64,000 nucleotides of DNA, taken from the NCBI GenBank assembly GCA_037013685.1, contig CM072886.1, forward strand, positions 27,969,080-28,033,079, written 5' to 3'. Under the pieces are notes generated by a model, which was not told the DNA's origin, did no database searches, and worked only from the letters and a program-made list of their open reading frames with translations. How positions within the stretch are numbered: the stretch's first letter is position 1; each line of letters opens with the position of its first letter. Made by a program: the position numbers and the translations under genes. The stretch comes from Acridotheres tristis (Eukaryota > Chordata > Aves > Passeriformes > Sturnidae). Of this stretch, positions 48,091 through 61,400 are shown in pieces.

Positions 48091-49765
48091 GATCTAAGCC
48101 CATGAGTTAACAAACTCTGTGGGCACTACCGTCATATAAATACTCTTACTAGACAAAAAACTTTATCCTCCACTCATATTTCAGTGTTTGACCATCAGTT
48201 CACTGTGTTGGAAAATTTAATTTCAATTAACAAGTCCCACAACAAAGAGCATAAATTCTGAAGTAAGTATTTGAGACACGTTAACAGTCAGTTTAAAGAA
48301 TTTAGGATGAGCCAAAATTAAGCATAATCAGCAAAATTCCTTCCTTGTATTCCAGATAACAATATCAGACATTGGCCAGATACTTGGGTACTAAGAGAAG
48401 AGCTTAGAGAATTAGAATTTTTGTAATCTTGTAAGATATCTGTCTTACTACATTACCTTGCCAGGTGAAAGGCCAGTGGTATCTTAAACCGTAGGATTGA
48501 TGAATGAGCTCAGGAAAGTATTCTGGGTGTTCTGCTCTCTGGCAAGGTTCTCTCCTTCAATGACCACAAATCCCAAATGCAAAAGTTATCCCAGAGAAAT
48601 TAATACAGTATTTGGCCCATTGTTAGCATACTACGCTTAGCAATCTCTAACACAGAACAATACCCAGTGGATTTTGAGAGTTCAGCTTTCTTCAAAACGA
48701 TTTCTTTCCTTCACACAAAAAAGGACAAAAAAGAAGAAAACACAGAAGCATGGGAAAGTAAGTTAGGCAGGAAACAAGTCTGTATTCACATTTGTTACCC
48801 AGAAGAAAAGAAGATTTAACAAAAAATAGATATATATTTAAAAAGCTGGACATTTTAGCTTAATTTTAATTAGTATTTATTCAGAGTCCATTGGGAAAAG
48901 AATGAATGCCATATAACATATCTGATGCTGGCAAGCCCTGAATATCCTCAAATTCATGTTGATTAATGTAGGAAACATGGGAACAGAAGGTCTTATTTTA
49001 TATTTTTTATTTGCAATCTAGGCCACAATTTGATAATAGTTAAGTAAAACATTATGGATTTTTTTTTTATCATGTAAGAATTCCTAAGAGAAGGATCCTG
49101 TGAAGATTTATGCTTAAGGCTCTGTAAGAGATGAACCTCATCTGCTTTAACTGATAGTGTGTGTGGTCAGTATGCCTTAAGTCATCCCTTCTATAATTTT
49201 GTTGTAAGGTTTTCCTTGTTCACATCTACAGGACAAATAAATGCAAATGCAGGGACTGTAGTAAATGTGTCTCAGTTAATCTTACCTGTCATTGAAAAAG
49301 CAGTTTCAGAGTAGTTCTGTCTTCAATAATATCACTTTAAAAAAACAATAAACAAAAGGCAGGTTCTTAGAGTTATAATGCAAAGTAACTCAATCTATTG
49401 ATGTTCATTTTGCACTTGTTATACTTCATGGGAACAAAGAGTAGTCTGAGTTCTCATAAATCAATAAAAAGCAAATGATGTGTACTGACTATATATGAGA
49501 ATAAAAGTAAAAAACCACTACTGCTAGACTCATCCATATTTCTTACTACTTTCCTATTAATAGGTACATCAAGTCCTAGAACTTTAGAAAATCCTCCAAT
49601 GACAAATCATTCAGTCTTTTTCTCACTACTATATAAGTCCCCAAAAGATTTCTCATTCTAGTGTCAGAAATCACATCTGCTGGCCACTGTCTTCAAAGGA
49701 GAATAAATTCATCACTGTACTCCATCCCTAAAAGTTCCTTTGGGCAGAGAGGTTGTCTCAATAGA
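48091..49765. other. AT-rich intergenic DNA, no gene seen
   Basis: Short frames only. No repeat family or RNA recognised. Confidence 0.55.
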
Positions 49766-49769
49766 AGAC

Positions 49770-50060
49770 ATCCTCTCCATTTCTCTTCGATGTCTTCATT
49801 AACAACCAGGACACAGGACTCAAAGGAATACTAAGTTTGCTGACAGCACTAAACATGGAGGAGCTGTCAACTCCCTCCAGAGCAGGGACAGGCTCCCCAG
49901 GGAAGTGGTCACAGTCTAAACCTGTCCGAGTTCAAAAAATGTTAGGACAAGGCTCTCAGGCACATGGGATGATTCTTGTGGTGTCCTGCACAGCACCAGA
50001 TATTGGACTTGATGAACTTGGATGGGTGCCTTCCAACTCAACATTTTCTATGATTCTATG
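49770..50060 (+). mobile_element. CR1 LINE with internal deletion
   Basis: The first part (about 49,775-49,888) translates as a decayed CR1 reverse-transcriptase block, with a KFADSTKHGGAVNSLQSRD-like reading in one frame. At about 49,888 it jumps directly into the CR1 3' UTR (CCCCAGGGAAGTGGTCACAG, then TTGGACTTGATGAACTTGGA) and ends TTCTATGATTCTATG. The end of ORF2 is missing between the two parts. Confidence 0.85.
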
Positions 50061-51798
50061 GTCTCTATTGGCAAAACCCTCCCATTAGTAAAATCTTACT
50101 TGCAGCACCACATCACATTTCTCTTAGGAATGATTGCTGCCATTCCTCGATTTTTTTCTTTACCTTGTACCATGTGGGAGGGTGTTGCTCAGTGGTGGCT
50201 GTGTTTTGGAGAATCACTATCAGACACTGAAACTCTGGCTTGAACTTCCAGAATTCAGTGTGGTCTATAAAATCCGATGCTGAAAATGTACAAACTAATC
50301 TCCATTCTTTTTGCACAATCCAAAGTGTGCAAAGAGATTAAATACTATGACTTGATCTAATACAGTGGAGGAAGACTGCTATGCACACACACTTCAAACA
50401 CTTTGTTATATTTTTTAGCAGTCTGTGCAGTAGATTTTGTCTGGGAGAGGTTACAGCACAGATTCTACTGCACTGTTCATGAAAAGACTGCAACTAAATG
50501 AAATAACTTTCTCCATATCAATATATATCTGAAGAGAAAGGAAGAACAGTTCCAGTGAAACTTGTTTTATGAAATCATGGCAGAGTTAACAAGGCATTAC
50601 TAAAATGGTGTGTTTGGTTCTATGAGAACTGGCAATTGTTGATGCTTAGTTGGAAACATTCTGATTTTTCTCGGCTGGGTTCATCAGTTGGTGGAGGGTG
50701 CAACCATAAAGCTCAAAACATTTCTTGAAACACTTTAAAAGTCTTAAAAATTAAAATCACTTTCAGTAAAAAGGGAACTGTTTGATATATATTTTCATTA
50801 AAACATACTTTGGCTTAAAAAACAACATAATTATCAGCCTAGAGATCCATTCTCCCAATCTTTATAAGGGTTAAAGGGTAGAGATTGTGAATTTTTGTGG
50901 TGTTTTTTTGTTGCTCAAAATTAAGTTCTCCACATAGTTCTGGACAAGTGGGAGAAATCCAATTTCCTTCAAATAAGAAAAAAACAATTAGCAAACAGTT
51001 GCAAACCTCTTTTTACATATGACCCATAAAATTCTATATTTTGACTCTCAGATATGTTCTCTATTTTAGAGAGGAGATGTGTTCTTCATTTAAATCTGCC
51101 TAAATCACTTGTAGTGAGCCTGCTGTGTAGAAAAAACAGCTTTACCCTGTCCTGGACAGGATGGTTAATTGACTCTTAAGTTCCAAAAATTTGCTGAACT
51201 CACCTAGAATTCACACAGAAGACATGCCCTCAAATGCCTATCTGTACTACATTGAAAGTTAATTAGGTTTTAAATTAGCACAAACTGTACACTTACCAGG
51301 TTTTTCCAGATCAGCTGCTTCAGGATTTCTCTCAAGACATCTTTTTTATTGCAGTGATTCATATCATTCCAAAGGTCTGCATGTTTCCTTATCCTATTTC
51401 CCTTTCCAGCAGCTGTTAGCTACCTTTGATCTGGGAACACAATTTGATAGACTAGGGTGCTGTGTTCTGGCTCCGCTCTCCCAGTACCAGAGAGGTCAGC
51501 CATCCACATGTGCTTACTTTTTATATGCCCAGAGGTAAATAGTCACACTCAGTCTCTCTCTTTGTGTTATCTTTCAGCTGTCCCACCATTGGTAAAGCAT
51601 TTAGGTATTTTTAAAATCAGGGGACGTTTTCCCATTGATGTCCAGAATGTACAGAATTTTCTAAATTGCTGTCACTGTCTCTACTTCACACTAGGTGTCC
51701 AGATCTCCTTGAACACAGGAGAGGGAAATGTAAAGACGTGAGGAAAGAGCATAAATGTTAAACTTCACTGTGACAATCTTACAAGACTGTCTTTTGGG
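50061..51798. other. intergenic DNA, no gene seen
   Basis: No supported exon or repeat. The 94-residue frame at 51,457-51,741 has no recognisable domain. Confidence 0.55.

Positions 51799-51830
<32 letters not shown>
51799..51830. repeat. (AATC)8 tetranucleotide microsatellite
   Basis: Eight perfect copies of AATC. Likely polymorphic between individuals. Confidence 0.97.
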
Positions 51831-54800
51831 CCAGCTGTGAAACACCAGAAGGACAGGTGCTTTGTTTCTGGGTTTTGGAGCCTTCCTATCCTGATCACAT
51901 CTTCCCTTTTTCTTTTTGTTCTTTGTTAGGCTAAAACTGAAGTTACTGTTTCTCATTCCTATCCAGTTGCCTTTTGCACAATATATTTATTTCTTGTCTT
52001 TTGTGTTTGTATAAGAATCTTGTAGCACTCAAGTACACACACTGAAAAATAAAGATTAATCACATAAACTGAAAACTCAGAAGAAAAGAATCAACTGAGC
52101 AGAAAATGTTTAAAGTCCTGCAAGGGTTTAAAAGGTTACAAACTGAAAGGACAAAGGTTTTTGGAAGCAGACTTACAAGTAAACAACCTCACTGTGACCT
52201 CATGCTCATATAAGGAGTGAAGAGGAGGAGATGGACCCGTTAGGCAGGAAGTTATAAGAAATCTGCTGAGCTAAAAAAAAGCAGAGAAAATAATATATGA
52301 AGGTCTACAGTTAAATCTGAAGAAGGGGAATCTCCAAGGACTAACTGGAGAGAAGAAACTACATTACAACATTTTCCTGGCCTATAAGCCTACGTTAGGA
52401 AGTAAGCAAAGTCCAGACCCAGTGCCAGATCGCTGGGATTCACTGAAGCTTACTGTGTGCCAGAACATTCTCCAAATTGAACAAGAGGGAACAGAGACAA
52501 CAATGACCCTGTTTTTTATAATATTTCTTAACTAGGAGCTGTAAAGCAACAAAACCTAGGGACTGATCTGGAGATGATCCACGTGAATCTACTTAGCCGT
52601 CCACAGGAAGAAAACTCCCAGAACAATGCACAAGAGGGCTGAGACAAAAGAGATTTGGTTGACTATCAAAACGTAGAGAAAGAGGTTCATCTCTACTAAC
52701 AAACAGGATGCTCAAGTAATGTTTTAAAGGAATTTCTGCACACCAACCTTGTTATTTTTCTGGTGTGAGAAAACAGGCTGGGTTACCTATCAAGTGAAGA
52801 GACAATACCGGTTCAAAGAGCATCTGACCTTACCATATAGCATGACACCAGAAGCAATGACTATAAAAAGAAGTTACTGGAATGGCAATCTGTACTTATT
52901 TATATTCAACTTAACTGGAAATGGGGCCAAAATTTCCTTTTTGAGGAAATGTGGTTAACTGACAAAGCACTATGCTACAGTCAAAAGGAGATATGAAAGC
53001 CAGGTTAGGAAAGAACAGGAGCTGGAAGCAAGTACAAAGCCTACATGGAAAAAAAATGTTGCAAGAACCCAAAAGGTGTTTATTTTAGAGAAAAAGCAAG
53101 GAGCCAAGATCTGGAGATCCAGTAAGAACTCCAGTTACTATTTTAGGATATAAAGAGTCTGAAGATGTATGAACTTATAAATAATTAATATAATTAAATA
53201 AATTTAGCGTCATCCTTAGTGTAACAAATTGTTTTCATATGGTGATTTAGACACGTAAAGGGCAATGTACAAGGTTCTTCCTGGAGTAATGCATGGGTTT
53301 AGGTATCCATTCCTTCACAGTTTCAGAAAACTTCACAGCAGGCATTATACTAGAGAGGGCTCATCTAAAATACAGTTAATGCCATATATGTCGGTTATTT
53401 CCAAACTGAAAGAAAACCCCAAAACTCTTTACTCCATCTTCATATCATATTATTTGTCGGTAAAGAAAAGGAACTGACAGAAAACAGTGTGGGACCACAC
53501 AAGCATTTCACACCACATACCTTAGTCTATTGACTTCTTAGGATTCTCTTTGCCTCCCCGATATTTCTACAGTGAGTAGAGAAGGACAGGCAGTTTTTGT
53601 CAGACAGTTTTTAGAAATGGTCCCAAGATGTTTCTGTATTCTCCACTGAGTACTTGTAAGGAGTTTGGAAAGGTTAATCTTCCAGGCTGGGTGTTCAGTT
53701 GAGTGTCCAAAGTCAGACCATGGCTAACCCCAAACTATCCCTTATCCCAGTGCCTCAGAGATTAAGGTAAAATAAGACTTCAGGGGTCAATTCTTTATAG
53801 AAATGAATTCCTTAACTCTAGTCTGTACTTTGTAATATTACTTTCAGGAAGGTTTCTATACATAGAGACTACATAAGGTCAGCATTTATGTCCTGAAAAT
53901 GAGTCCCTTAAAAATTCTCCTGTGCTCTTGAACTGGTTTATAGAAATATTTGTTCCACATGAACATTTGCCTCACCACACTTGTCCCAGCTTGTTATATA
54001 TTTCTTTGTTCAAAGACTTGGCTTCACATTCCACAGAAATCATTAATATAAAATTTAAAGGATACAGGGTTCATGATGTATAATTGTTTCCCATTCTTAA
54101 ACTGCCAGGTTTCTCACTCCCCCCCACCACTCCCCACATAGTCATGGCATTCATGATAAAGAGAGAAATCATCTTCCTGGAACATTGTAAATGTCACTGA
54201 AGCAACTCAAGCGAGCCAGAAGGACAAGGATAAGAGTGGAAATAATAATCTCCCAGAGGTGAAGCATTTAGAAGCTGAACGATGGACTTCCATAGGAGCA
54301 AGTTCAGTGATGCTTTTTGGGCTGTGAGTGGATGAGGAGGTAGGTACAGCAACTAAAGGGAGTAATGTGTGTGTGTACACATACACATGTGTTTGTTTAT
54401 TGTAGATGAAGGAACAGAGCGAATTCAAAACTCTATAACTCAAAATAAAATGAGCCAAATTCATAACACGTATTTGTGTGGCAGCCTTTACTGCACATGT
54501 CACATCTGGAATAATCTGGGGTCCAGATGGCTGGATAATGAGAGCTCACTGGCCTGTCCTGGAGAAGGTTCCCAAGTCCCTTCCCACACATGTTGACTCA
54601 GGGAGCTGCAGCTGCTGTGCCAGTAGGCACACCACAGTGCAGGCTAGATCCATGTACGTTTGAAACAAGTGTGACCTCTGTAACATAATTCATCTACAGT
54701 TGGTAAGCCTGGAATAACTCAGACTGGAGGAATCTTTGTGACAGTGGCATTATGAGGAGGGACTCTTCCAAAGGAAGTATTTCACTGTTAGACTACAGCA

Positions 54801-56286
54801 ATTCACAAGAAGCCTACAATCTGAATTTCAATTGTTTTTTCTCTATGAATTATCAATAGCTGGCTGCTCAGCAGTCAAAACTATGGGGAACACTCATCAA
54901 AACAACGTATCACTACTTAGGTCCTTTATCCCCATTCATTCTTTTTTAAAAGTGCTGTCAGACTGTTGGCTCTGCTACAAAAATAGTATGAGCTAAGGAA
55001 AGACATGTGAATTCAAGCCTAAAGCAGCATTTAAAGGGAAACAGACTATACAAAGTATTAAGGCCTGTGGTAGTGAAGGAGACACATACACACAAATGCT
55101 GAATCTATTGGCTAGTCCCAGAGAAGGGATTTTCTGCAGGCAAAATAAACCCCATCCTTGTTATTAATGTTATTAATGTTTTCTGGATCATCCTTTGTGC
55201 CAGCTCCACCTATCATTCACACTTCATGGATAGTTCAATTAAAAGCACAAACAACTGCCAGCTTTATAATGTTGAAAGAAAACAGTTGTTATTAAAATAG
55301 AAAATAGCAGCAACCCATATCATCAGACCACCATAACATTGCACAGCTTGGCACAAGTCTCGAAGTCTCTGCTCTACTGAGGCCCTGTCCAGACCACACA
55401 CAGAGCCTGAAATAGAACATAAATCATTAAAAAAGAAAAAGGATGGAAATAAGATGTTATGTCTTAATCAGAATTTGCAATATAATGATCTGCTTTGCCT
55501 AATCTGTAAGTGGCATAGATGATAAAACTTTCCACCCTAGGGGAAAGTCTGATATTCTGATACTTATTTTTGTAGTAAACTGAGACCAAAGTTTTAAAAT
55601 TACCCTTTTTCTTTTTTAGCTTTTTAGCTGAATTATTTTAATATCCTTGAATCAATGTATTTTATCTGATCTATCAAATCCAAACTGAAATAAAAGGATG
55701 TATTCTCTCTGCTAGCATACATCCCCAGAATCTAACTGCCATGCAGTATGGAAAACATAGTCCATATGCACAGCATCTTTTCTATAAGGAGTAAAAGCAT
55801 AAAAGATCCAAAGCAACAAATTTTATATGTCATTTCTAAGCTTATGCTGAAACAGAAATTAAACACTGGCAGACCTGAAATATTTCCACCTCCTGTGAAA
55901 TCTTCAGAAATGGGTAAGAGAAAAAAAAAAAAGAGGATACTTTCTTATTAAAATTTCTCTTTTGAGAAAGCCACATTTACTGACATAGAAAATCCTGTTC
56001 AAGTTTAATAATCTCACACATTAAAATTACTGTCAACTCTATGTGAATGTAAAGAATAGCCACTTCCAAACGTGTATACATATACCTTACCAAAAAAATA
56101 ATTAAAAACTACTAGAAAGCACCTATTCTGGTATTTTTGACATTTCACATGCAACCATTAAGAAATCCTCAAATCAAGAGTGTTTTTTCAGCTATAATAG
56201 AGTTCTGTTGTGCTTGTACATTATTATACAATCTTTAATTACACAAAATGCACACTATTTTTTCCACAGTCTCCCCCCACCTCTCG
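51831..56286. other. intergenic DNA, no gene seen
   Basis: No supported exon. A short TG/CA alternating patch lies at 54,366-54,392. Parts of 52.2-52.7 kb and 53.5-53.8 kb have the patchwork look of decayed repeats, but I cannot assign a family. Confidence 0.5.
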
Positions 56287-56301
56287 CCCCCCCCCCCCCC
56301 C
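56287..56301. repeat. poly(C) run, 15 bases
   Basis: Uninterrupted C15 preceded by a C-rich pyrimidine stretch. The Pro/Pro-rich open frame across it is an artefact. Confidence 0.95.
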
Positions 56302-56600
56302 ATTTCATCCGCTGTGCAGAGTGAAAGGTGATGCAGAAATGAATCAGTGTTCTGCACTGAATGAGCCCATTGTCCTGCAGTCCCTCGCCTCGCCTGGCTC
56401 GCCGCACGACTTAGAAGGTGTCCGGTAAATGAGGCAAAGGGCTGCAGGAAGAGGATTGTTCATCCTGCCCTCACTGTGCCTCCCCAAAGTGCTGTCTGCA
56501 ATCATGCCATTAAACAAAATACTACTTGCAGCTTTCCTGTGCAGCGAGACCCAAGCTGATGTTATCTATAAAAGCATAATGATAATTTTCTGTATTTTTG
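56302..56600. promoter_or_regulatory. locally CpG-richer block, candidate noncoding element
   Basis: Several CpGs cluster at 56,385-56,425 in AT-rich surroundings. A SOX-type CCATTGT core lies at 56,368-56,374. I see no repeat family or coding similarity. Its function as an enhancer is only a guess from composition. Confidence 0.2.
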
Positions 56601-57695
56601 AATAGGATCATTTGCAATGTTCCTTTATGTACAGATCTGTAGGACTTCTGCACTTGATACTAGTCTTCAGCTGGCCCAAGATTTCTGCAGCAAAAGAGAA
56701 CATTCACTAACAAATTTAATTCACAGACACTTTAATACCATACACAAAAATAGAGGGAGGATTTGAAATAAACTCCTGTAATACTTGAACAGATGTTATT
56801 CACCCATTAAAGAAAGCAAAATCCAGTTTATACCGCTGCTGCTGAAGGGTGGCCATTTATTTCAGTATCAGAAAGCTTGTTATGTTGTGTCAAGCTGATG
56901 CTGCTGAAGACTACTGAAGTGCTGATATGTGAACCTAATTTGGAGGATTTGCAAGCTGTGGAACTAGTAAGATCACAGATAACAAGGGGATGGATCTATT
57001 ACACACTTTCTCTGGTTTCACCATGACATAATGCTCCAAAAATCAGAAAGTAAAATACAGAGTTGGCCCCAGTCCAAGCATCCCAATATGTTAACTACAA
57101 AGTTGGATTTGTGCATGCAGCACAATTATTTTTTTTTAAATAATTTATTAAAAAAAAACATAATCAACAGTAGTGAAGGCTAGAAATCTTTGTCAAACAC
57201 ACAAAGCAGTCTTCTTCCTAGGGGTAGACTTCAGTGGAAACTCAGGAGAGATATAGTGCTGTCTCGTTCCTTTTCCCCTCCAGTGAGCATCACTTAGCAC
57301 ACCATGAACCCTGGGTCACACAAAGTCATATGGTTTGCAGAACTCCACTCCTCCTTCCTCTCTCCACATCACAACTTAACTTAGCCCCTGCCTTCTGCTG
57401 CAACATTCTTCTGCTCTGAAGAGAACAGGCAATCTCAACAATCAAGCAGAATATTCTGGCTCAAACTCCATTCTGGCTTTGGCTGCTTTAGTAAAACTGT
57501 CAAAAACTAATGGAAACGTGTTGCATTTACTGTAATGGTTTTTGTGTTGTAAACACCTGGTCTTGATGGTTCAGATATTTTGTATAGGCTGTAGAATGAT
57601 GATTTAGATCACTGCTGGCTTTGAACTTTGAACATGTTACTACCAGACTACTCAAGCATCTGTATTAGAAGCTGCATGAGAAAGGACAGTTTCAT
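56601..57695. other. AT-rich intergenic DNA, no gene seen
   Basis: Short frames only, with T and A runs around 57,129-57,160. Confidence 0.55.
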
Positions 57696-57697
57696 AG

Positions 57698-57752
57698 CAA
57701 AAAACAAACAAAACAAAACGAAACAAAACAAAACAAAACCAAAACCAAAACC
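57698..57752. repeat. (AAAAC)n simple repeat
   Basis: About ten imperfect AAAAC/AAACC units. The Phe/Trp-rich minus-strand frame across it is an artefact. Confidence 0.92.
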
Positions 57753-58229
57753 CAACCTGAAGGTTTTTGCATGTGGTGGTTGAATGAAACAGACATCTCT
57801 TACAATCTTGAGAGAAGACAGCAAGACAGTGCCACCAGAATAACCAGTGTCCCCAGATGATGCAAAAGAACCAGACCCAAATCACCAGCCTGAATCAATG
57901 CTACAGAGATTGAGCTCTTTTTCCTAAACTGAGGGTAAGTACCCTTACATTTAGCTCTCATCACATCCACTGTTTTTGCTTTGGGTTGCTGTAACTAGAA
58001 ATTCCATCTTGGACCTGCAAAGCCTCTCTTGAGAAAAAAATTGATTGAAACTAACATGCTTCCCTGTAAAGTTTGATTTGCTTTTTGCACTTTCCAATAA
58101 AAATAATCATACAAATGTAAGACCTGCATTATAATTTATATCTCATTTATTATCTTGGCACCTGAATTACAAACAAACTTACTTGTGAGCCTAAGGGTCT
58201 CTGAACAAAATTACCCATTTCCTAAGAAG

Positions 58230-58470
58230 CCAAGCTCCTGAGTTTTGTCTGATTTTTAGTCTTGAATCTGAAGTCTTGGACCAAAGATTTGAGAAATAAG
58301 ACATTTGGCTTCTCTTTCCACTTCTGCCACTGAGTCTCTGTTGCAGCTTGGTTAAGTCACTTAATATCACTGTCCCACAGTTTCTTGATCTACTAAGTAG
58401 ACACAGCAGTATGCAATCTGAGTGTGTTACAATGCTAAATTAAAGGCCTTAAACAAAAGGTTCTAAGTGT
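58230..58470 (+). mobile_element. MIR/CORE-SINE relic
   Basis: The string CACTTCTGCCACTGAGTCTC, then GTTAAGTCACTTAATATCAC, then TGTCCCACAGTTTCTTGATC follows the MIR-type consensus in order (TCTGCCACT, then GTCACTTAACCTCT, then CTCAGTTTCC). It is old, diverged and non-coding. Confidence 0.6.
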
Positions 58471-61400
58471 CATTTCCCTTTTTTTTTTTTTGCTAGTTAT
58501 AAGATCAAAGAGTGAGAGAGGGAGTGTATTGTGTTTATAAGCAGTGAACATCTGATAAGTTTTATAGTCTATGCCAATATTGCTGTAATGCCCTTTTAAA
58601 CCTGCTGTCCCCAACTAGAAAAAATAGGAATAAAAATATCATTTAAACAAACAGTAGTGCAAAAGACATGCCAAGGTGCAAAGGACAATTATGCATATTC
58701 ATACCCATTAACTTCCGTGTAATTGCACAGCAGGCCTTCCAGCCACCAAAGTTTTCTGATGATTAGCACCACAGAAGTTTTCAGTGTTTGATGTATACCC
58801 CCTATTACAGATCAAAATCACTTTGTTGTACTCCATTTTTAAGTTTCTTAGATTCATTAATCCCTCCCAAAAGTTAAGTCAAAATGGCAGTCTTAAGTTC
58901 CAAATGTAATTGCTTGTGCCATGCTACATTGATGCTGCAGTTGTGTATCAGATCTTGTAGCTTTACACACAGATGGATAACAAGGAGCACTATTACCAAA
59001 TCTGCATGGAGTTACAGAGCTGAAAATTGTTCCCATATACACTTCCATCTCTGACTTAAATGTTTGCCTTATGTCTTTAAAGTGCATGTCAACAGAATAT
59101 GGGATCATATGCTTATTCACATTGTCATCAGACCACTATCATGTCAGAAATATTCATGCCTCCAGTGAAATTACTGCACAAAGTAACCTTAAATATATTA
59201 TTTAGCAATAATTTCTATCTTATAGAGCACTGCTACCTGCTCTAAAAGCTTACACATTTGTTTACTTTTGTAGGTACTGTGTATTGAACGATTGAATAAA
59301 TCTTTACCTGGAGAAGCCTTCTATAGTTCAGTTTCCTGTTGATTTTCTATTCCCCGTGCAATTTACTTACAATACTGATGCCTAATCCATATATGGTGTT
59401 TCCAAATTTTTCATGCAACTTGTGGTTTTTATCTAATCCTGTTGATCAGTTTGGTCCTGGCTAACGTGGATAATAATTCCATCATTATCCACAGATTCTG
59501 GGCTAATTACTGTGAGATTACAATCTATTCAACACTTTTCACTGATGCTATTTTTCCAAAATTTATCTGATTTATTTATAATGTAGCCTTCCTAATTGTT
59601 TTTTGTCACAAACACCAATATTTCTGTGTTTATACATAAGGACCTCAAATCTATCTTCAATCCAATTTGAATTTGCTTTGTTAACCAGGAAGTTTCTTCC
59701 ATTATGCCCCTGTGTTTCCATTTCTTGCAAAAATACTAGCTTGACCTTAACCCATTCATTGGACCAACACATTCTATAATACCAAATAGGCCTTGACTTT
59801 TTATGATGTCAAATAAGAGAGATAGATAATCTTCCAGCTGAACTCAGGATGACACCACACTCCTTTCCCTGTATTACAGTTCAAAATACCAAGAGTTGTC
59901 AATAAACGTAAAATGATAAATAAGAATCCAGACTCCAAACTTTTATCTCCTGTCCTACCCAGGAAAAAAAGAAATGCTGAAGTCACTGCTGACTCATTAA
60001 ATACTTGTTACCGGAAAACAACCTATTTCTTTGGCAATGAGATTTTTCCACTATAGCCTGTATCATTGATGCTTGGAAACACTTTAAGAATCTAAATAGC
60101 CTAGACTAAAAAAATTGAATATATATGATTGGAACAGGCTCAGAAGGAAGACAAAAAATTCCTTCGTTTTCTCAAACATCCAAACAATGTCTCAAACATG
60201 ATACAGTTCAGTCTAAATCTAAATATGCAATGAAAATCCTGCCTTGATTGCAACATCAGCTTAAGGTAAATTTCAGGCACAGAATATGAAGTCACCATGG
60301 AGAAACTCATTATCATAAATCATTACATCAATCTCAGACTTGCTGTTCCAATGTCCATGTCTCAGGACATTTATAAAACTGCTTCAAGTCTGGAGTGAAG
60401 ACTGTATTTAAAAGCTGTCTGGAACTGCGCAGCACTCTACAGTAACAAAAGTGTTTATCTAGGCAAAAGACATGATTTTCTCACAGACCTTTCAAAACTG
60501 TGAAATGAGCCCACTCACCAAGTAATAAACTTTAGAAATCCCACCACCTTTTGCTCCAAGGTCAAAGAACATTTCTTTTAGATAGACTTGTAAAACCATA
60601 GCTGTATCTATAAACACAAAAGAACAAACCAAAAGAAGGTCTACTAAAACAAATCTAAACATAGTTTTCCCTATGGGAATAAGATCTGGAAAAAAAACCA
60701 GCCTCATGCTATTGCTCATGGTTTTATTATTGAGGATGATCAGATTCTGAATTAAGGAATATGATAAAAGAACTACGTCTTAAAGGATATATACACAGAG
60801 GTACTCCTACAAGAAAAGCTTCTCAAGGTGAAATATCCATAGACCAGAAATGCCCACCATTTAACAATATTTATTGTTTGACCTCTCACCCCTAGGTCAA
60901 AGTTCTGAATAGTTACAGATTTAAAAGTTTCCAAACAAAACAATTCAATATTAGGCATAGGAATACCTTTTCAAATATTCTTACATACTTTTGTATGAAT
61001 GCACTATCAGTCATTTTACTGAGAAAATTATATGCCCTAGATTTCAGCTTTGACCCATCCTTCAGAGCTTTTTTTATCTAAAGAAGCATTGTGTGCCTTT
61101 TTTTATTGCACTTGAAATTTTCAGAGACCAGATATACCTTTTATTGTAAAAACCCTACATATAAAATAGAAGACATTTAGTAAGAAAATTATTATGTCCA
61201 TTAAGTCCATCTGCTTCATTTGAATTTATGCCTTTGATTTGCTCTGATGGTGTTTTAAATCCCCTGTCATTTTTTTGTTTTCTCCCACATGTCTACCACA
61301 TGTATTGTATAAAAATAAAGACTTTTTCTATCACCCACCTATAAAGATTATCCTGCTACCAAAGTGTGCTGAAAATTCTTCTTGAGAATTTACTCTAAAC

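Noticed and set aside
51799..51830. CRISPR-like or protein repeat
   Set aside because: It is a uniform tetranucleotide microsatellite with no spacers, in a vertebrate genome.
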